7,846 nt of DNA. Origin: Bacillota bacterium. GTDB lineage: Bacteria; Bacillota; Clostridia; Oscillospirales; Acutalibacteraceae. The notes under the pieces are model-generated. The model searched no databases and was not told where the DNA came from. It worked only from the letters and a program-made list of their open reading frames with translations. The DNA lies in assembly GCA_023412845.1 (NCBI GenBank), contig JAEZRH010000107.1:1-7846 (forward strand), in the 5' to 3' direction. Below are positions 1 to 5,944 of the stretch, piece by piece. The stretch's first letter is position 1; each line of letters starts with the position of its first letter. The position numbers and the translations under genes are program-made.

Positions 1-512
1 CAGGCGGACACGAGCGTCTGCCGCTCGGCCTGATAGTTTTGGACGGTTTCGTCCGCACGGTTCAGCGCCTCATCCAGAGCCTGAAATTCCGAAGTGCTTT
101 CCAACGCGTTTTCCGTGTCGGAACGGGAGACGGAAATATCCGGGGCGGGGAATTTCAGGACGCTGCCGTCGCCTGCCGTGACGCGGACTTCGCCGCGTTT
201 CGCGATTCCGCTTGCGGCGGTGCACTGTGCGGTCAGCAGAACGGCCGCGATTCCCTGTGCGGCCGTCACCGCCGGCACGTCGGCGGTCAGGAAAATTTGC
301 CGGCCGTCCGGCTTTGTCATGTAAAAGGTAACGGCGTTCCCCGTCAGGTCAAACGGTTCGGAGCGGTTCCGCATCAGGTGGAATTCAATTTGCTCCGACC
401 CCGCTTCCCCTTGGACGGCATGCAGAAATTCTTTTCCCCGGCAGCGGTCGTCCGGGCTTTTCCAGCTTCGGTTCGGGTCGTCCTTGAACAGATATACCGG
501 GATTTGAAACAT
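1..512 (-). CDS. BppU-like phage baseplate/tail protein, N-terminal part (3' end outside window)
   Basis: The reverse strand is open from an ATG at 510-512 to the left edge, giving about 170 residues without a stop. An AGAGGG ribosome binding site sits 6 nt before the ATG. The first ~120 residues open MFQIPVYLFKDDPNRSW, then have IEFHLMRNRSEPFDLTG, VTFYMTKPDG and GIAKRGEVRVTAGDGS. This is the pattern of the BppU N-terminal domain, a beta-sandwich that attaches receptor-binding or tail-fibre proteins to the baseplate of Firmicutes phages and phage-like particles. From about residue 135 the sequence turns into an Ala/Glu/Gln-rich likely coiled coil (ALESTSEFQALDEALNRADE), typical of the shaft after this domain. 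The receptor-binding end lies outside the window. The gene is 97 nt downstream of a glycosyltransferase on the same strand, with no clear promoter between them. It could belong to a prophage, a tailocin or an isolated remnant. The family call is by motif only. Confidence 0.72.
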   Translation of the reverse strand, partial: MFQIPVYLFKDDPNRSWKSPDDRCRGKEFLHAVQGEAGSEQIEFHLMRNRSEPFDLTGNAVTFYMTKPDGRQIFLTADVPAVTAAQGIAAVLLTAQCTAASGIAKRGEVRVTAGDGSVLKFPAPDISVSRSDTENALESTSEFQALDEALNRADETVQNYQAERQTLVSA

Positions 513-539
513 GACAGTCCCTCTTTCAAGAAAATTTCA

Positions 540-560
540 CCCATCCCGTCCCGGGAAGGG
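540..560 (-). other. GC-rich imperfect hairpin in the gap between glycosyltransferase and baseplate gene
   Basis: On the minus strand CCC-TT-CCC and GGG-AT-GGG can pair around a 5-nt loop with one mismatch. The stem is not followed by a T run, so it is at best a weak terminator or a leader structure between the two genes. The 97-bp gap holds no other recognisable signal except the baseplate gene's RBS. Confidence 0.3.
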
Positions 561-608
561 AAAATTGGTGTCGAGAGGGAAAGAAGAAACGGTTAAAACA
601 GCAATTTT

Positions 609-1541
609 TCAGAGAAACCAGATTTGCCCGAATCTTCGCAGAAAGCCGCTTTTCCAGAAATCGTTTTTCCAAAGAATCCGAAGCCTTTCGGGCTTGCTCC
701 TGGAAGGAATGGAAAGAAACTCCGCGAGGATCCGGTTCTGTTCTTCGCCGAGCAGGGGGCCGAACCGTTCGGAAAATTCACCCGCCTGACCGTAGGCGGC
801 GGCCAGCGACCGCCTTACCTCCGCCCCGTTGAGAAAACGGCCGAGATTATACCGGAGGCTGCCCGCATTTTTCGCCCCGATCTGATTGCCCCGGTGCTGC
901 CGGTAGAGAATGGTCGCCCGGGGAACAAAACCAATCCGGCCCAGGGCGGAGGCAATCAGCGCGAACCACCAGTCGTGCATGACGGCGCGCCGAGGCAGGC
1001 CGCGTTCGACGGCCAGCTCCAGCAGGCGCCGGTTGACCATCATGGTACATCCGGTGACGTTGTTCTGCACCAGCAGATGGTTCAGTTCCCTGTGGGACGG
1101 AGCCAGCTTCTGCATACGCATCATGGAATCGGCAAGGGGAACTAAGGCCCCGTCCGCAACCCGCAGATCAGTGTGGACCAGAAGCGGCTTATCCTGTCCG
1201 CAGATTTTTTCCAGCCGTTTCATTTCCGAAAGCGTGATCTCTGCTTTTTCAGGCAGCCATATGTCGTCGTCGTCGCAGAACATGACGTATTCCGAATCCG
1301 CAAAGCGGAGCATGCTGAAAAAATTGTTCTGTGCGCTTCCGGAGGGGCTTTCCCTGTAGACGGCGGAAATCCTGTCGGGATATCTCAGCGAGTATTCTTT
1401 GGCGACGGCGAAAGTCGCATCGCGGGAACAGTCGTCCTGAACAATCAGCTTCCAGTCCCGTTCCGTTTGGTTAAGAACGGAGTCAATCTGTTCTGCAAGA
1501 TACTTCTGCCCGTTATAGGCCGCCATCAAAATCGTGATCAT
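609..1541 (-). CDS. Glycosyltransferase family 2 (rhamnosyltransferase-like)
   Basis: This 310-residue protein is a complete GT-A fold family 2 glycosyltransferase, which moves a sugar from a nucleotide-sugar to a growing cell-surface or modified glycan. The N-terminus ITILMAAYNGQKYLAEQIDSV is the classic nucleotide-binding strand of GT2. VQDDCSRD (34-41) carries the first Asp pair. FCDDDDIW (88-95) is the metal-binding DXD region, in the place where related O-antigen/rhamnan enzymes usually have DQDDIW. NNVTGCTMMVNR (160-171) and MHDWW (188-192) match the acceptor site and catalytic-base region of rhamnosyltransferase-like GT2s. ILYRQHRGNQIG (211-222) is the usual late motif. No membrane segment is evident, so it is probably cytoplasmic. 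The ATG at 1539-1541 has a GGAG 8 nt upstream and an extended -10 promoter about 60 nt further up. The stop is TGA. The sugar and acceptor cannot be read from the sequence. Adjacency to a tail protein raises the possibility of phage-encoded glycan modification. Confidence 0.9.
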   Translation of the reverse strand: MITILMAAYNGQKYLAEQIDSVLNQTERDWKLIVQDDCSRDATFAVAKEYSLRYPDRISAVYRESPSGSAQNNFFSMLRFADSEYVMFCDDDDIWLPEKAEITLSEMKRLEKICGQDKPLLVHTDLRVADGALVPLADSMMRMQKLAPSHRELNHLLVQNNVTGCTMMVNRRLLELAVERGLPRRAVMHDWWFALIASALGRIGFVPRATILYRQHRGNQIGAKNAGSLRYNLGRFLNGAEVRRSLAAAYGQAGEFSERFGPLLGEEQNRILAEFLSIPSRSKPERLRILWKNDFWKSGFLRRFGQIWFL

Positions 1542-1602
1542 GGTTCAGGCTCCGTTCTTTTTTTGGAAAGGGGTCCCGCGGACCGCGTTTTCCGTTTGCA
1601 CT

Positions 1603-1613
1603 ATTATACCATA
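1603..1613 (-). promoter_or_regulatory. Extended -10 promoter for the glycosyltransferase
   Basis: Minus-strand TATGG followed directly by a perfect TATAAT forms an extended -10 element (TATGnTATAAT). No good -35 box is found 16-18 bp upstream, which is typical for this promoter type. Transcription would begin near 1596 and give a leader of about 55 nt. Confidence 0.6.
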
Positions 1614-1702
1614 AAAGCTGTTCCGCGGCGAAAATCGGATTGCCCGGTTCCGAAGCCCCTGCGGCCCCGAGGTCCGAATGCCGCCGCGTTCTTTTTTGGT
1701 AC

Positions 1703-1753
1703 CGCCCTTGCCGGGCGTTTGTATGGGTTCGGCGGCTGCCCGCTGTCAGCGGG
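1703..1753. other. Two GC-rich hairpins in the divergent intergenic region
   Basis: CGCCC-TTGCC-GGGCG (1703-1717) is followed on the plus strand by TTTGT. CCCGCT-GTC-AGCGGG (1739-1753) is a tight 6-bp stem. Both lie upstream of both divergent transcription starts, so they are not leader structures of the adjacent genes. The first could be a relic terminator. Nothing else gene-like is seen in 1620-1800. Confidence 0.35.
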
Positions 1754-1822
1754 AATACATCGATCTTACCATGTTACTTTTCGGGTGCACGCTTCTTTAT
1801 CTCTCCGCTTTGTGTTACACTT

Positions 1823-1833
1823 TATGGTATACT
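1823..1833 (+). promoter_or_regulatory. Extended -10 promoter for the sensor kinase/regulator operon
   Basis: TATGG plus TATACT forms an extended -10 box. It is the same architecture as the divergent glycosyltransferase promoter and differs by one base within TATGGTATA(A/C)T. There is no convincing -35. The predicted start near 1840 leaves a leader of about 32 nt before the ATG at 1872. Confidence 0.6.
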
Positions 1834-1871
1834 GAGAATAAAGTCTACACGCAAGAAGTTGATATCAGTCG

Positions 1872-3785
1872 ATGAAAAAAATAATTTTACCGGTAGTTGT
1901 TTTGGCGATATTGCTATTTTCCGTCCTGTTATCGTATTCCGATCCACTCATCAGGGGATCCGCCCCCGCGGCGGCCAGGGGCGTAATGGATCTCTCCACA
2001 TGGGATTTTACCAAAAAAGGACCGGTTTCCCTGTCGGGAAAATGGGCCTGCTACGACGGGCAGCTTCTCAGCCCCGGCGATTTCAGCGGCGCCGGGGGCC
2101 AGACTCCCAGGCTGACGGGTTATGTCGACCTTACCGCAGGCAGGATCGGCGGGAACTCCCCAAAGCTCCTTCGCCCCAAAGGCATCCGCACGTATCGGCT
2201 TCTCGTCAGGACCGCATCCTCCCCGCAGACCTACGGTCTGACAGTCGACAATATTGATATGAACAGCCGTCTGTATGTGAACGGAATCCTTCAGGGAGAG
2301 CAGGGCGTCCCCGCCCTAAAAGGCCATGGATATGAGCAGAGACAGCAGGTCTATACCGCTTATTTTCAGCTGCATGGCGGCGAAGAGGAAATTCTGCTTC
2401 AGACGGCGAATTTTGATTATCCTTTCGCAGGCACCCAATATACGCTCCGCTTCGGGCCGCAGAATGCAATCAGTTCTTCCGCGTCGATTACCTATGCGAT
2501 TGAACTGTGTGGCGCAATCGTCAGCTTTTTGCTTGCGTTTTTCTACCTGTGCGTCTGCCTGGCGCGGAGAAAAGACAGAACATTCCTTTTCGCCTGCCTC
2601 GAATTTCTGGGTTTTGTCCTGTGCTTCGTCACGCACGGCTACAAACTAATCTATATCATGTTCCCGGCCATTCCGTTTGAGCTCTTTTCCAAGCTGCTGG
2701 CGTTGAGTTTTCCGATCATTGTTGCTGCCGTTGAAGAATACGCGAGACTGAGCCGGCCGTTTTTGCCGCTGTGGCATGTTAGGGCGACCCGCCTCACGTT
2801 TTTGCTCTTCGCGGCGGCGGTGATTCTTACCCCTTACGCCTTCTATGTCTATTTGACCGGCATTCTGGGTGCTCTCCTTGTCCTCTTGCAGCTATTCTTT
2901 CTCTGGGCCATGAGAAGGCTTCCCCGGACGAACGTAAATTCCATAGAACGGGCGGAAGCCGTTTTGAGCGGCTTCTGTGTGTGCGCTCTGATAGTATGCA
3001 CAGCCAACAATTTTCTTTACGATTTTCGTTTGGTCCCTTCCAAGGCAATCGGTTCCGTTGCAATCTGCATTTTCTTCATTTTTTCCATAGGAGTCATAGC
3101 GCTGCGCCTCCTCGCGAGTATGGAGCAAACGGCTCAGCAAGAGCTTGCGTTCCTTCAGGCACAGATCAAGCCGCACTTTCTCTACAACGCCATCAACACG
3201 ATCATTTCCTTCTGCTATACCGACGGCGAGCGGGCGGCCGATCTGCTGACAAATCTCAGCAAATATTTTCGTTCAGCGTTCGAGACGGATCATCAGACGC
3301 AAACGGTCCCTCTGCGGCATGAGATTGAGTTGATCCACGCCTTTATGAAGATCGAGCAGGCCCGGTTCGGGGATAAAATCCGCGTCGAATACGACATCGA
3401 CGAAGACTTGATGGACCGGCAGATCCCGCCGCTGATCATCCAGCCGCTGGTGGAAAACGCGGTCACTCACGGCCTCCGGGAAAAAGACGGCGGCATTGTC
3501 TCTGTTTCCGCCAGAGCTTCCGGCGATGCATGGACCATCGTCGTAAGGGACACTGGGACCGGCATGACAGCGGAGCAAGTGGACCGTGTGAAAAAGCGGA
3601 AGCACGTTAACGGAGGCGTCGGGCTTGCCAACGTCTGCCGGCGCATAGACCGCTGGGAAACCGCCGGAATCGATTTCAGCAGCACGGAAGGTCTGGGGAC
3701 GACCATTATGATCACAGCGGGACCCGGATCGATTAAAATGCGGAAAGGAGAGAGTCTGTTTGAGAGGCGTCATCATCGAGGATGA
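1872..3785 (+). CDS. 7TMR-DISM sensor histidine kinase, LytS/YpdA-type
   Basis: This is a 637-residue membrane sensor kinase. Residues 4-22 form a signal anchor. Residues 38-200 are an extracytoplasmic domain that starts VMDLSTWDFTKKGPVSLSGKW and contains YGLTVDNIDMNSRLYVNG, matching the jelly-roll domain typical of 7TMR-DISM receptors, which usually bind a carbohydrate or other small ligand. Seven hydrophobic segments follow at about 206-231, 238-262, 270-288, 307-322, 325-346, 363-384 and 391-414. The cytoplasmic part has the His_kinase signature LQAQIKPHFLYNAINTI with phosphoacceptor His435. The HATPase domain shows the N box QPLVENAVTHG (524-534), G1 DTGTGM (560-565) and G2 NGGVGLANV (580-588), so it looks fully active. 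An in-frame TGA at 1860 makes ATG 1872 the first usable start. Its RBS is weak (AAGAAG about 13 nt upstream), suggesting low expression. The 3' end overlaps the response regulator by 26 bp. The ligand is unknown. Confidence 0.93.
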   Translation: MKKIILPVVVLAILLFSVLLSYSDPLIRGSAPAAARGVMDLSTWDFTKKGPVSLSGKWACYDGQLLSPGDFSGAGGQTPRLTGYVDLTAGRIGGNSPKLLRPKGIRTYRLLVRTASSPQTYGLTVDNIDMNSRLYVNGILQGEQGVPALKGHGYEQRQQVYTAYFQLHGGEEEILLQTANFDYPFAGTQYTLRFGPQNAISSSASITYAIELCGAIVSFLLAFFYLCVCLARRKDRTFLFACLEFLGFVLCFVTHGYKLIYIMFPAIPFELFSKLLALSFPIIVAAVEEYARLSRPFLPLWHVRATRLTFLLFAAAVILTPYAFYVYLTGILGALLVLLQLFFLWAMRRLPRTNVNSIERAEAVLSGFCVCALIVCTANNFLYDFRLVPSKAIGSVAICIFFIFSIGVIALRLLASMEQTAQQELAFLQAQIKPHFLYNAINTIISFCYTDGERAADLLTNLSKYFRSAFETDHQTQTVPLRHEIELIHAFMKIEQARFGDKIRVEYDIDEDLMDRQIPPLIIQPLVENAVTHGLREKDGGIVSVSARASGDAWTIVVRDTGTGMTAEQVDRVKKRKHVNGGVGLANVCRRIDRWETAGIDFSSTEGLGTTIMITAGPGSIKMRKGESLFERRHHRG

Positions 3786-4881
3786 GCGGCCAAGCCTTGA
3801 ACTGATGAAAAGGATGGTCGAAAAAAACGGTCTGATCGACATTGTCGGCGCCTATACGGATCCCACAAAGGCGCTGGACGACATTCCGAGGCTTTCACCG
3901 GACGTGATTTTCGCCGATGTGGAGATGCCGGGCATGAACGGGATGGATCTGGCCGGAAAAGTTAAAAGGCTGGACGAGGAGATTCAGATCGTTTTCGTCA
4001 CGGCATACGAGAAATATGCAATCGATGCATTCCGGGTCAATGCCGTCAACTATATCTTAAAGCCAATTACGGCGGAAGATTTGGATGCGACCGTCAACCG
4101 GCTGCTGAAAGGGTTTCGCAGGCGGGCGCTTTCCGCGGCGTCCGAAAATAAGCGGCGCATCGTTACGTTCGGGTGTTTTACGGTCTACGGCTCCCGGCAG
4201 GACCGGAAGGTCCGGTGGCCTACCGCGAAAGTCCGCGAGCTCTTTGCCTGCTTCGTTTTGAATCAGGGTGAGGCGCTGGAAAAATGGCAGCTATGCGAAA
4301 GACTCTGGCCGCAGGCGCATCCCCCTCAGGCGGAGCACAGTCTGCACAGCGCCGTCAGCAGGATGAGAAAATCCTTGCAGGATACGGGGATCCCGAACGC
4401 GATCGTCTATGGAGAGGGCAGATACCGGATGGATATGGGCGGATTGTCCTGCGATCTGTGGGAGCTTCAGGAGCTTCTTGAAAACCATCCGCCGGTCTGC
4501 AATGAAAATATCGCCCGATATGAAAAGGCGCTGAACCTTTATAGGGGCGATCTATTTGGGACGGAGGATTATCCCTGGTGTCTGGCCGTCAGGGAAAAGT
4601 ACAGGCTTTTCTATATCAACTGCGTAAAAAATATCGGCCGTTACTATCTGGCGCAAAAAGATTGCAGGCAGGCGGAAAAGTATCTGCAAAAATCGGTAAA
4701 CGCCGAGCCGACCGACGAGGAGGCCGCACTGCTGCTTCTGGAGGCATATTTTTCGATGGGGAACAAGGAAAAACTGGTGGATTGCTACGCCAAGCTGAAA
4801 ACCGCCGTGAAAGAGGAACTCGGAATTGAACCGCAGGCAGAAACCACCCGTCTTTATACCGATCTGCTGCGGAGACTGTAG
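3760..4881 (+). CDS. Response regulator with REC, winged-helix and bacterial transcriptional activation (SARP-like) domains
   Basis: This 373-residue protein is the cognate regulator of the kinase just upstream. Residues 1-115 form the receiver: acidic pocket IIEDE (5-9), phosphoacceptor Asp53 in FADVEMPGMNG, Thr81 in FVTAY, and Lys101 in ILKPI. Residues 130-230 form an OmpR/SARP-type winged helix (VTFGCFTVYG, FVLNQGEALEKWQLCERLWP, HSLHSAVSRMRKSL, GEGRYRMDMGG). Residues 232-373 form a TPR-like BTAD domain (YEKALNLYRGDLFG, YYLAQKDCRQAEKYLQKSV, LGIEPQAET). LytS-type kinases usually pair with LytTR regulators, so the SARP-like output is distinctive, though it is known in Clostridia and Bacilli. 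The start is TTG at 3760 with AAAGGAG 9 nt upstream. It is required because the next ATG (3805) would remove the receiver's acidic strand. The start lies inside the kinase gene, so translation is probably coupled. Targets are unknown. SARP proteins generally bind direct repeats of 11-bp period. Confidence 0.92.
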   Translation: MRGVIIEDERPSLELMKRMVEKNGLIDIVGAYTDPTKALDDIPRLSPDVIFADVEMPGMNGMDLAGKVKRLDEEIQIVFVTAYEKYAIDAFRVNAVNYILKPITAEDLDATVNRLLKGFRRRALSAASENKRRIVTFGCFTVYGSRQDRKVRWPTAKVRELFACFVLNQGEALEKWQLCERLWPQAHPPQAEHSLHSAVSRMRKSLQDTGIPNAIVYGEGRYRMDMGGLSCDLWELQELLENHPPVCNENIARYEKALNLYRGDLFGTEDYPWCLAVREKYRLFYINCVKNIGRYYLAQKDCRQAEKYLQKSVNAEPTDEEAALLLLEAYFSMGNKEKLVDCYAKLKTAVKEELGIEPQAETTRLYTDLLRRL

Positions 4882-4930
4882 AAAAGCACGGAGTCGAAAA
4901 GAACCCTGCACGGGCTGAAGCACGAGCCGT

Positions 4931-4944
4931 CGCCGACTTCGGCG
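4931..4944. other. Small GC hairpin after the regulator gene
   Basis: CGCCG and CGGCG pair around an ACTT loop just upstream of the large terminator hairpin. It may help fold or protect the 3' end of the operon mRNA. No T run follows. Confidence 0.3.
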
Positions 4945-4952
4945 CATGATGC

Positions 4953-5020
4953 AAAAACACCCGCAGCCGTGTTTTAGAGAATCAGCTACCTGATTCCAAA
5001 GCACGGTCACGGGTGTTTTT
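4953..5020. terminator. Long nested hairpin, bidirectional intrinsic terminator
   Basis: AAAAACACCCG (4953-4963) pairs perfectly with CGGGTGTTTTT (5010-5020). Inside it CCGTG (4967-4971) pairs with CACGG (5002-5006) and continues through TTTT/AAAG pairing. AATCAG (4980-4985) then pairs with CTGATT (4990-4995) around a CTAC loop. The T run at the 3' end, and the A run that becomes a T run on the other strand, let it terminate transcription both ways. It sits between the convergent regulator and CAP genes. At 68 nt it is much longer than needed for a terminator. Confidence 0.8.
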
Positions 5021-5096
5021 ATTGACGTTAAGTATTTTCCGGTTCGGCTTTCAGTTCAGCGTCATGTAAACAGACAGACCTCCGGCCGAATTTCTT

Positions 5097-5624
5097 TTAA
5101 GGACGGTAAAAGAGCTGCGCGCAATAAATTTTTCCGCTCGAAGACTGATATGCGCCGATGCCGGTATACTCAAAATTCGCGTTCAGGATATTGCTCCGGT
5201 GTTCCGGGGAGAGCATCCATGCCGATACGAGAGCGCTCGGCGAAGAATAGCCGTAAGCGAGATTTTCACCTGCCGAGGAGAAGGAAATTTCATACTGCGA
5301 GAACAGCGATGCGGGGCTGGAACCATTGGGCCTGGTATGAGAAAAAAGAAGTGAGGATTCTTCTGCGCGAACGGCGGCGATGCCGTTCATTGCGGCTGTT
5401 GCCGTCAGCGGCTTGAGCGAATGGGCGGCGCGCTGCTGATTGATGAGGCGGAGCGTTTCGTCCTGGTATGCCTGAGCGGAGGAACCGGCCTGAGCCGGGG
5501 CTGCGGAGGAAACCGGAGATGCCGCAAGACCACTTTCCCATTCCGCGGCGGCCGCGGGGACCGCGGGCGCCGCCGTGAGGGCGACGAGGGCAGCGACTGT
5601 CAGAACAAAGAACTTTCTTTTCAT
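5097..5624 (-). CDS. Secreted CAP-domain (SCP/PR1, YkwD-like) protein under c-di-GMP riboswitch control
   Basis: This is a 175-residue exported protein. Residues 1-27 are a signal peptide (MKRKFF, hydrophobic stretch, then AAAA before EWESG; likely cleavage near 27/28). A short Ala/Ser-rich linker follows. A CAP domain fills about 50-175: ETLRLINQQRAAHSLKPL, then SHTRPNG with His96, GENLAYGY with Glu120, SPEHRSNIL with Glu141-His142, and a final TGIGAYQ...YCAQLFYRP. These are the four conserved CAP cleft residues seen in the bacterial YkwD-like branch, whose biochemical role is poorly known. No LPXTG signal or membrane anchor is present, so it is probably released or loosely wall-bound. The ATG at 5622-5624 has a perfect AAGGAGG 7 nt upstream. 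An in-frame ATG at 5654 exists but would place that RBS within the gene and disrupt the signal peptide, so it is rejected. The upstream leader contains a riboswitch and terminator, so expression should respond to cyclic di-GMP. Confidence 0.92.
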   Translation of the reverse strand: MKRKFFVLTVAALVALTAAPAVPAAAAEWESGLAASPVSSAAPAQAGSSAQAYQDETLRLINQQRAAHSLKPLTATAAMNGIAAVRAEESSLLFSHTRPNGSSPASLFSQYEISFSSAGENLAYGYSSPSALVSAWMLSPEHRSNILNANFEYTGIGAYQSSSGKIYCAQLFYRP

Positions 5625-5631
5625 TTTAATT

Positions 5632-5638
5632 CCTCCTT
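5632..5638 (-). promoter_or_regulatory. Ribosome binding site of the CAP gene
   Basis: AAGGAGG on the minus strand, 7 nt before ATG 5622-5624, is a perfect Shine-Dalgarno sequence. It decides the start. It lies downstream of the leader terminator and is not sequestered by any obvious stem, pointing to transcriptional rather than translational control. Confidence 0.85.
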
Positions 5639-5675
5639 GACTACTGTGCGTCATGGGATTAAAAGAAAAGGAAAT

Positions 5676-5708
5676 AAAAAAAGTTCTGTTCAGACCACTG
5701 AACAGAAC
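5676..5708 (-). terminator. Leader intrinsic terminator between riboswitch and CAP gene
   Basis: On the minus strand GTTCTGTTCAG (5708-5698) pairs perfectly over 11 bp with CTGAACAGAAC (5693-5683) around a 4-nt loop and is followed at once by seven T residues (5682-5676). It lies 23 nt downstream of the aptamer and 38 nt upstream of the RBS, the arrangement expected for a riboswitch that works by transcription termination. A second, AT-rich inverted repeat (CATTATTT/AAATAATG, 5710-5730) lies between aptamer and terminator and may take part in switching. Confidence 0.88.
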
Positions 5709-5731
5709 CCATTATTTCTATAAAATAATGA

Positions 5732-5824
5732 AATACTTTCGGCGGCCAGGCGATCATAATCCCATCCGGGGATCTTAGACCCAATAGCTTTGCGTCCCTG
5801 CCTTTCGACAGGTTTGCCAGTATC
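5732..5824 (-). ncRNA. Cyclic di-GMP-I (GEMM-I) riboswitch aptamer
   Basis: Read on the minus strand, the order and sequence of conserved blocks match GEMM-I. There is a P1 strand GATACT, then GGCAAACC, then a stem CCTGTC-GAAA-GGCAGG with a GAAA tetraloop (loop at 5803-5806), then GGGACGCAAAGC. A third stem contains TCTAAG (5774-5779) opposite TATGA (5754-5758), closed by ATCCC/GGGAT. The 3' end is GATCGCCTGGCCGCC followed by the P1 return strand AGTATT (5737-5732). TCTAAG/TATGA is the 11-nt GAAA-tetraloop receptor with its closing C-G replaced by U-A, a compensatory change. Established knowledge: this class binds c-di-GMP and regulates motility, adhesion and surface genes. The expression platform is the terminator downstream. 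Whether ligand switches the gene on or off cannot be read from the sequence. Confidence 0.95.
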
Positions 5825-5878
5825 GTTTTATTTCCTTTTATTCATTTGTCAATCGGTTGATTGTTTCTTTCCACCCTC

Positions 5879-5907
5879 AGTATAAGACAGATTGCTCCAT
5901 TTTGCAA
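5879..5907 (-). promoter_or_regulatory. Promoter of the riboswitch/CAP transcript
   Basis: The minus strand has TTGCAA (5907-5902), a 17-bp spacer and TATACT (5884-5879), a good sigma-A-type promoter. The start would be near 5872, about 48 nt before the aptamer. A second, weaker candidate is TTGACA (5852-5847), 16 bp, TAAAAC (5830-5825). It would start transcription inside P1 and is less likely. Confidence 0.65.
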
Positions 5908-5944
5908 GCGCCTTTTTGTAAAAAAATTTTTGTGCGTGACGCCG

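Noticed and set aside
39..1359. Several long plus-strand ORFs opposite the baseplate and glycosyltransferase genes.
   Set aside because: They lack domain motifs and RBSs, and the minus-strand frames carry clear family signatures.
4971..5004. GTTTTAGAG ... CCAAAGCAC resembles the ends of type II CRISPR repeats or a tracrRNA anti-repeat.
   Set aside because: It occurs once, has no spacer array, cas gene or second copy nearby, and is fully explained as the inner part of the long terminator hairpin.
5625..5654. Upstream in-frame ATG (5652-5654) that would lengthen the CAP protein by 10 residues.
   Set aside because: It would bury the perfect AAGGAGG RBS inside the gene, lacks its own RBS, and spoils the signal peptide. 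The ATG at 5622-5624 is far better.
5825..5852. TTGACA-16-TAAAAC as the main promoter of the CAP leader.
   Set aside because: It would start transcription within the riboswitch P1 strand and lose aptamer bases. TTGCAA-17-TATACT further upstream gives an intact aptamer.
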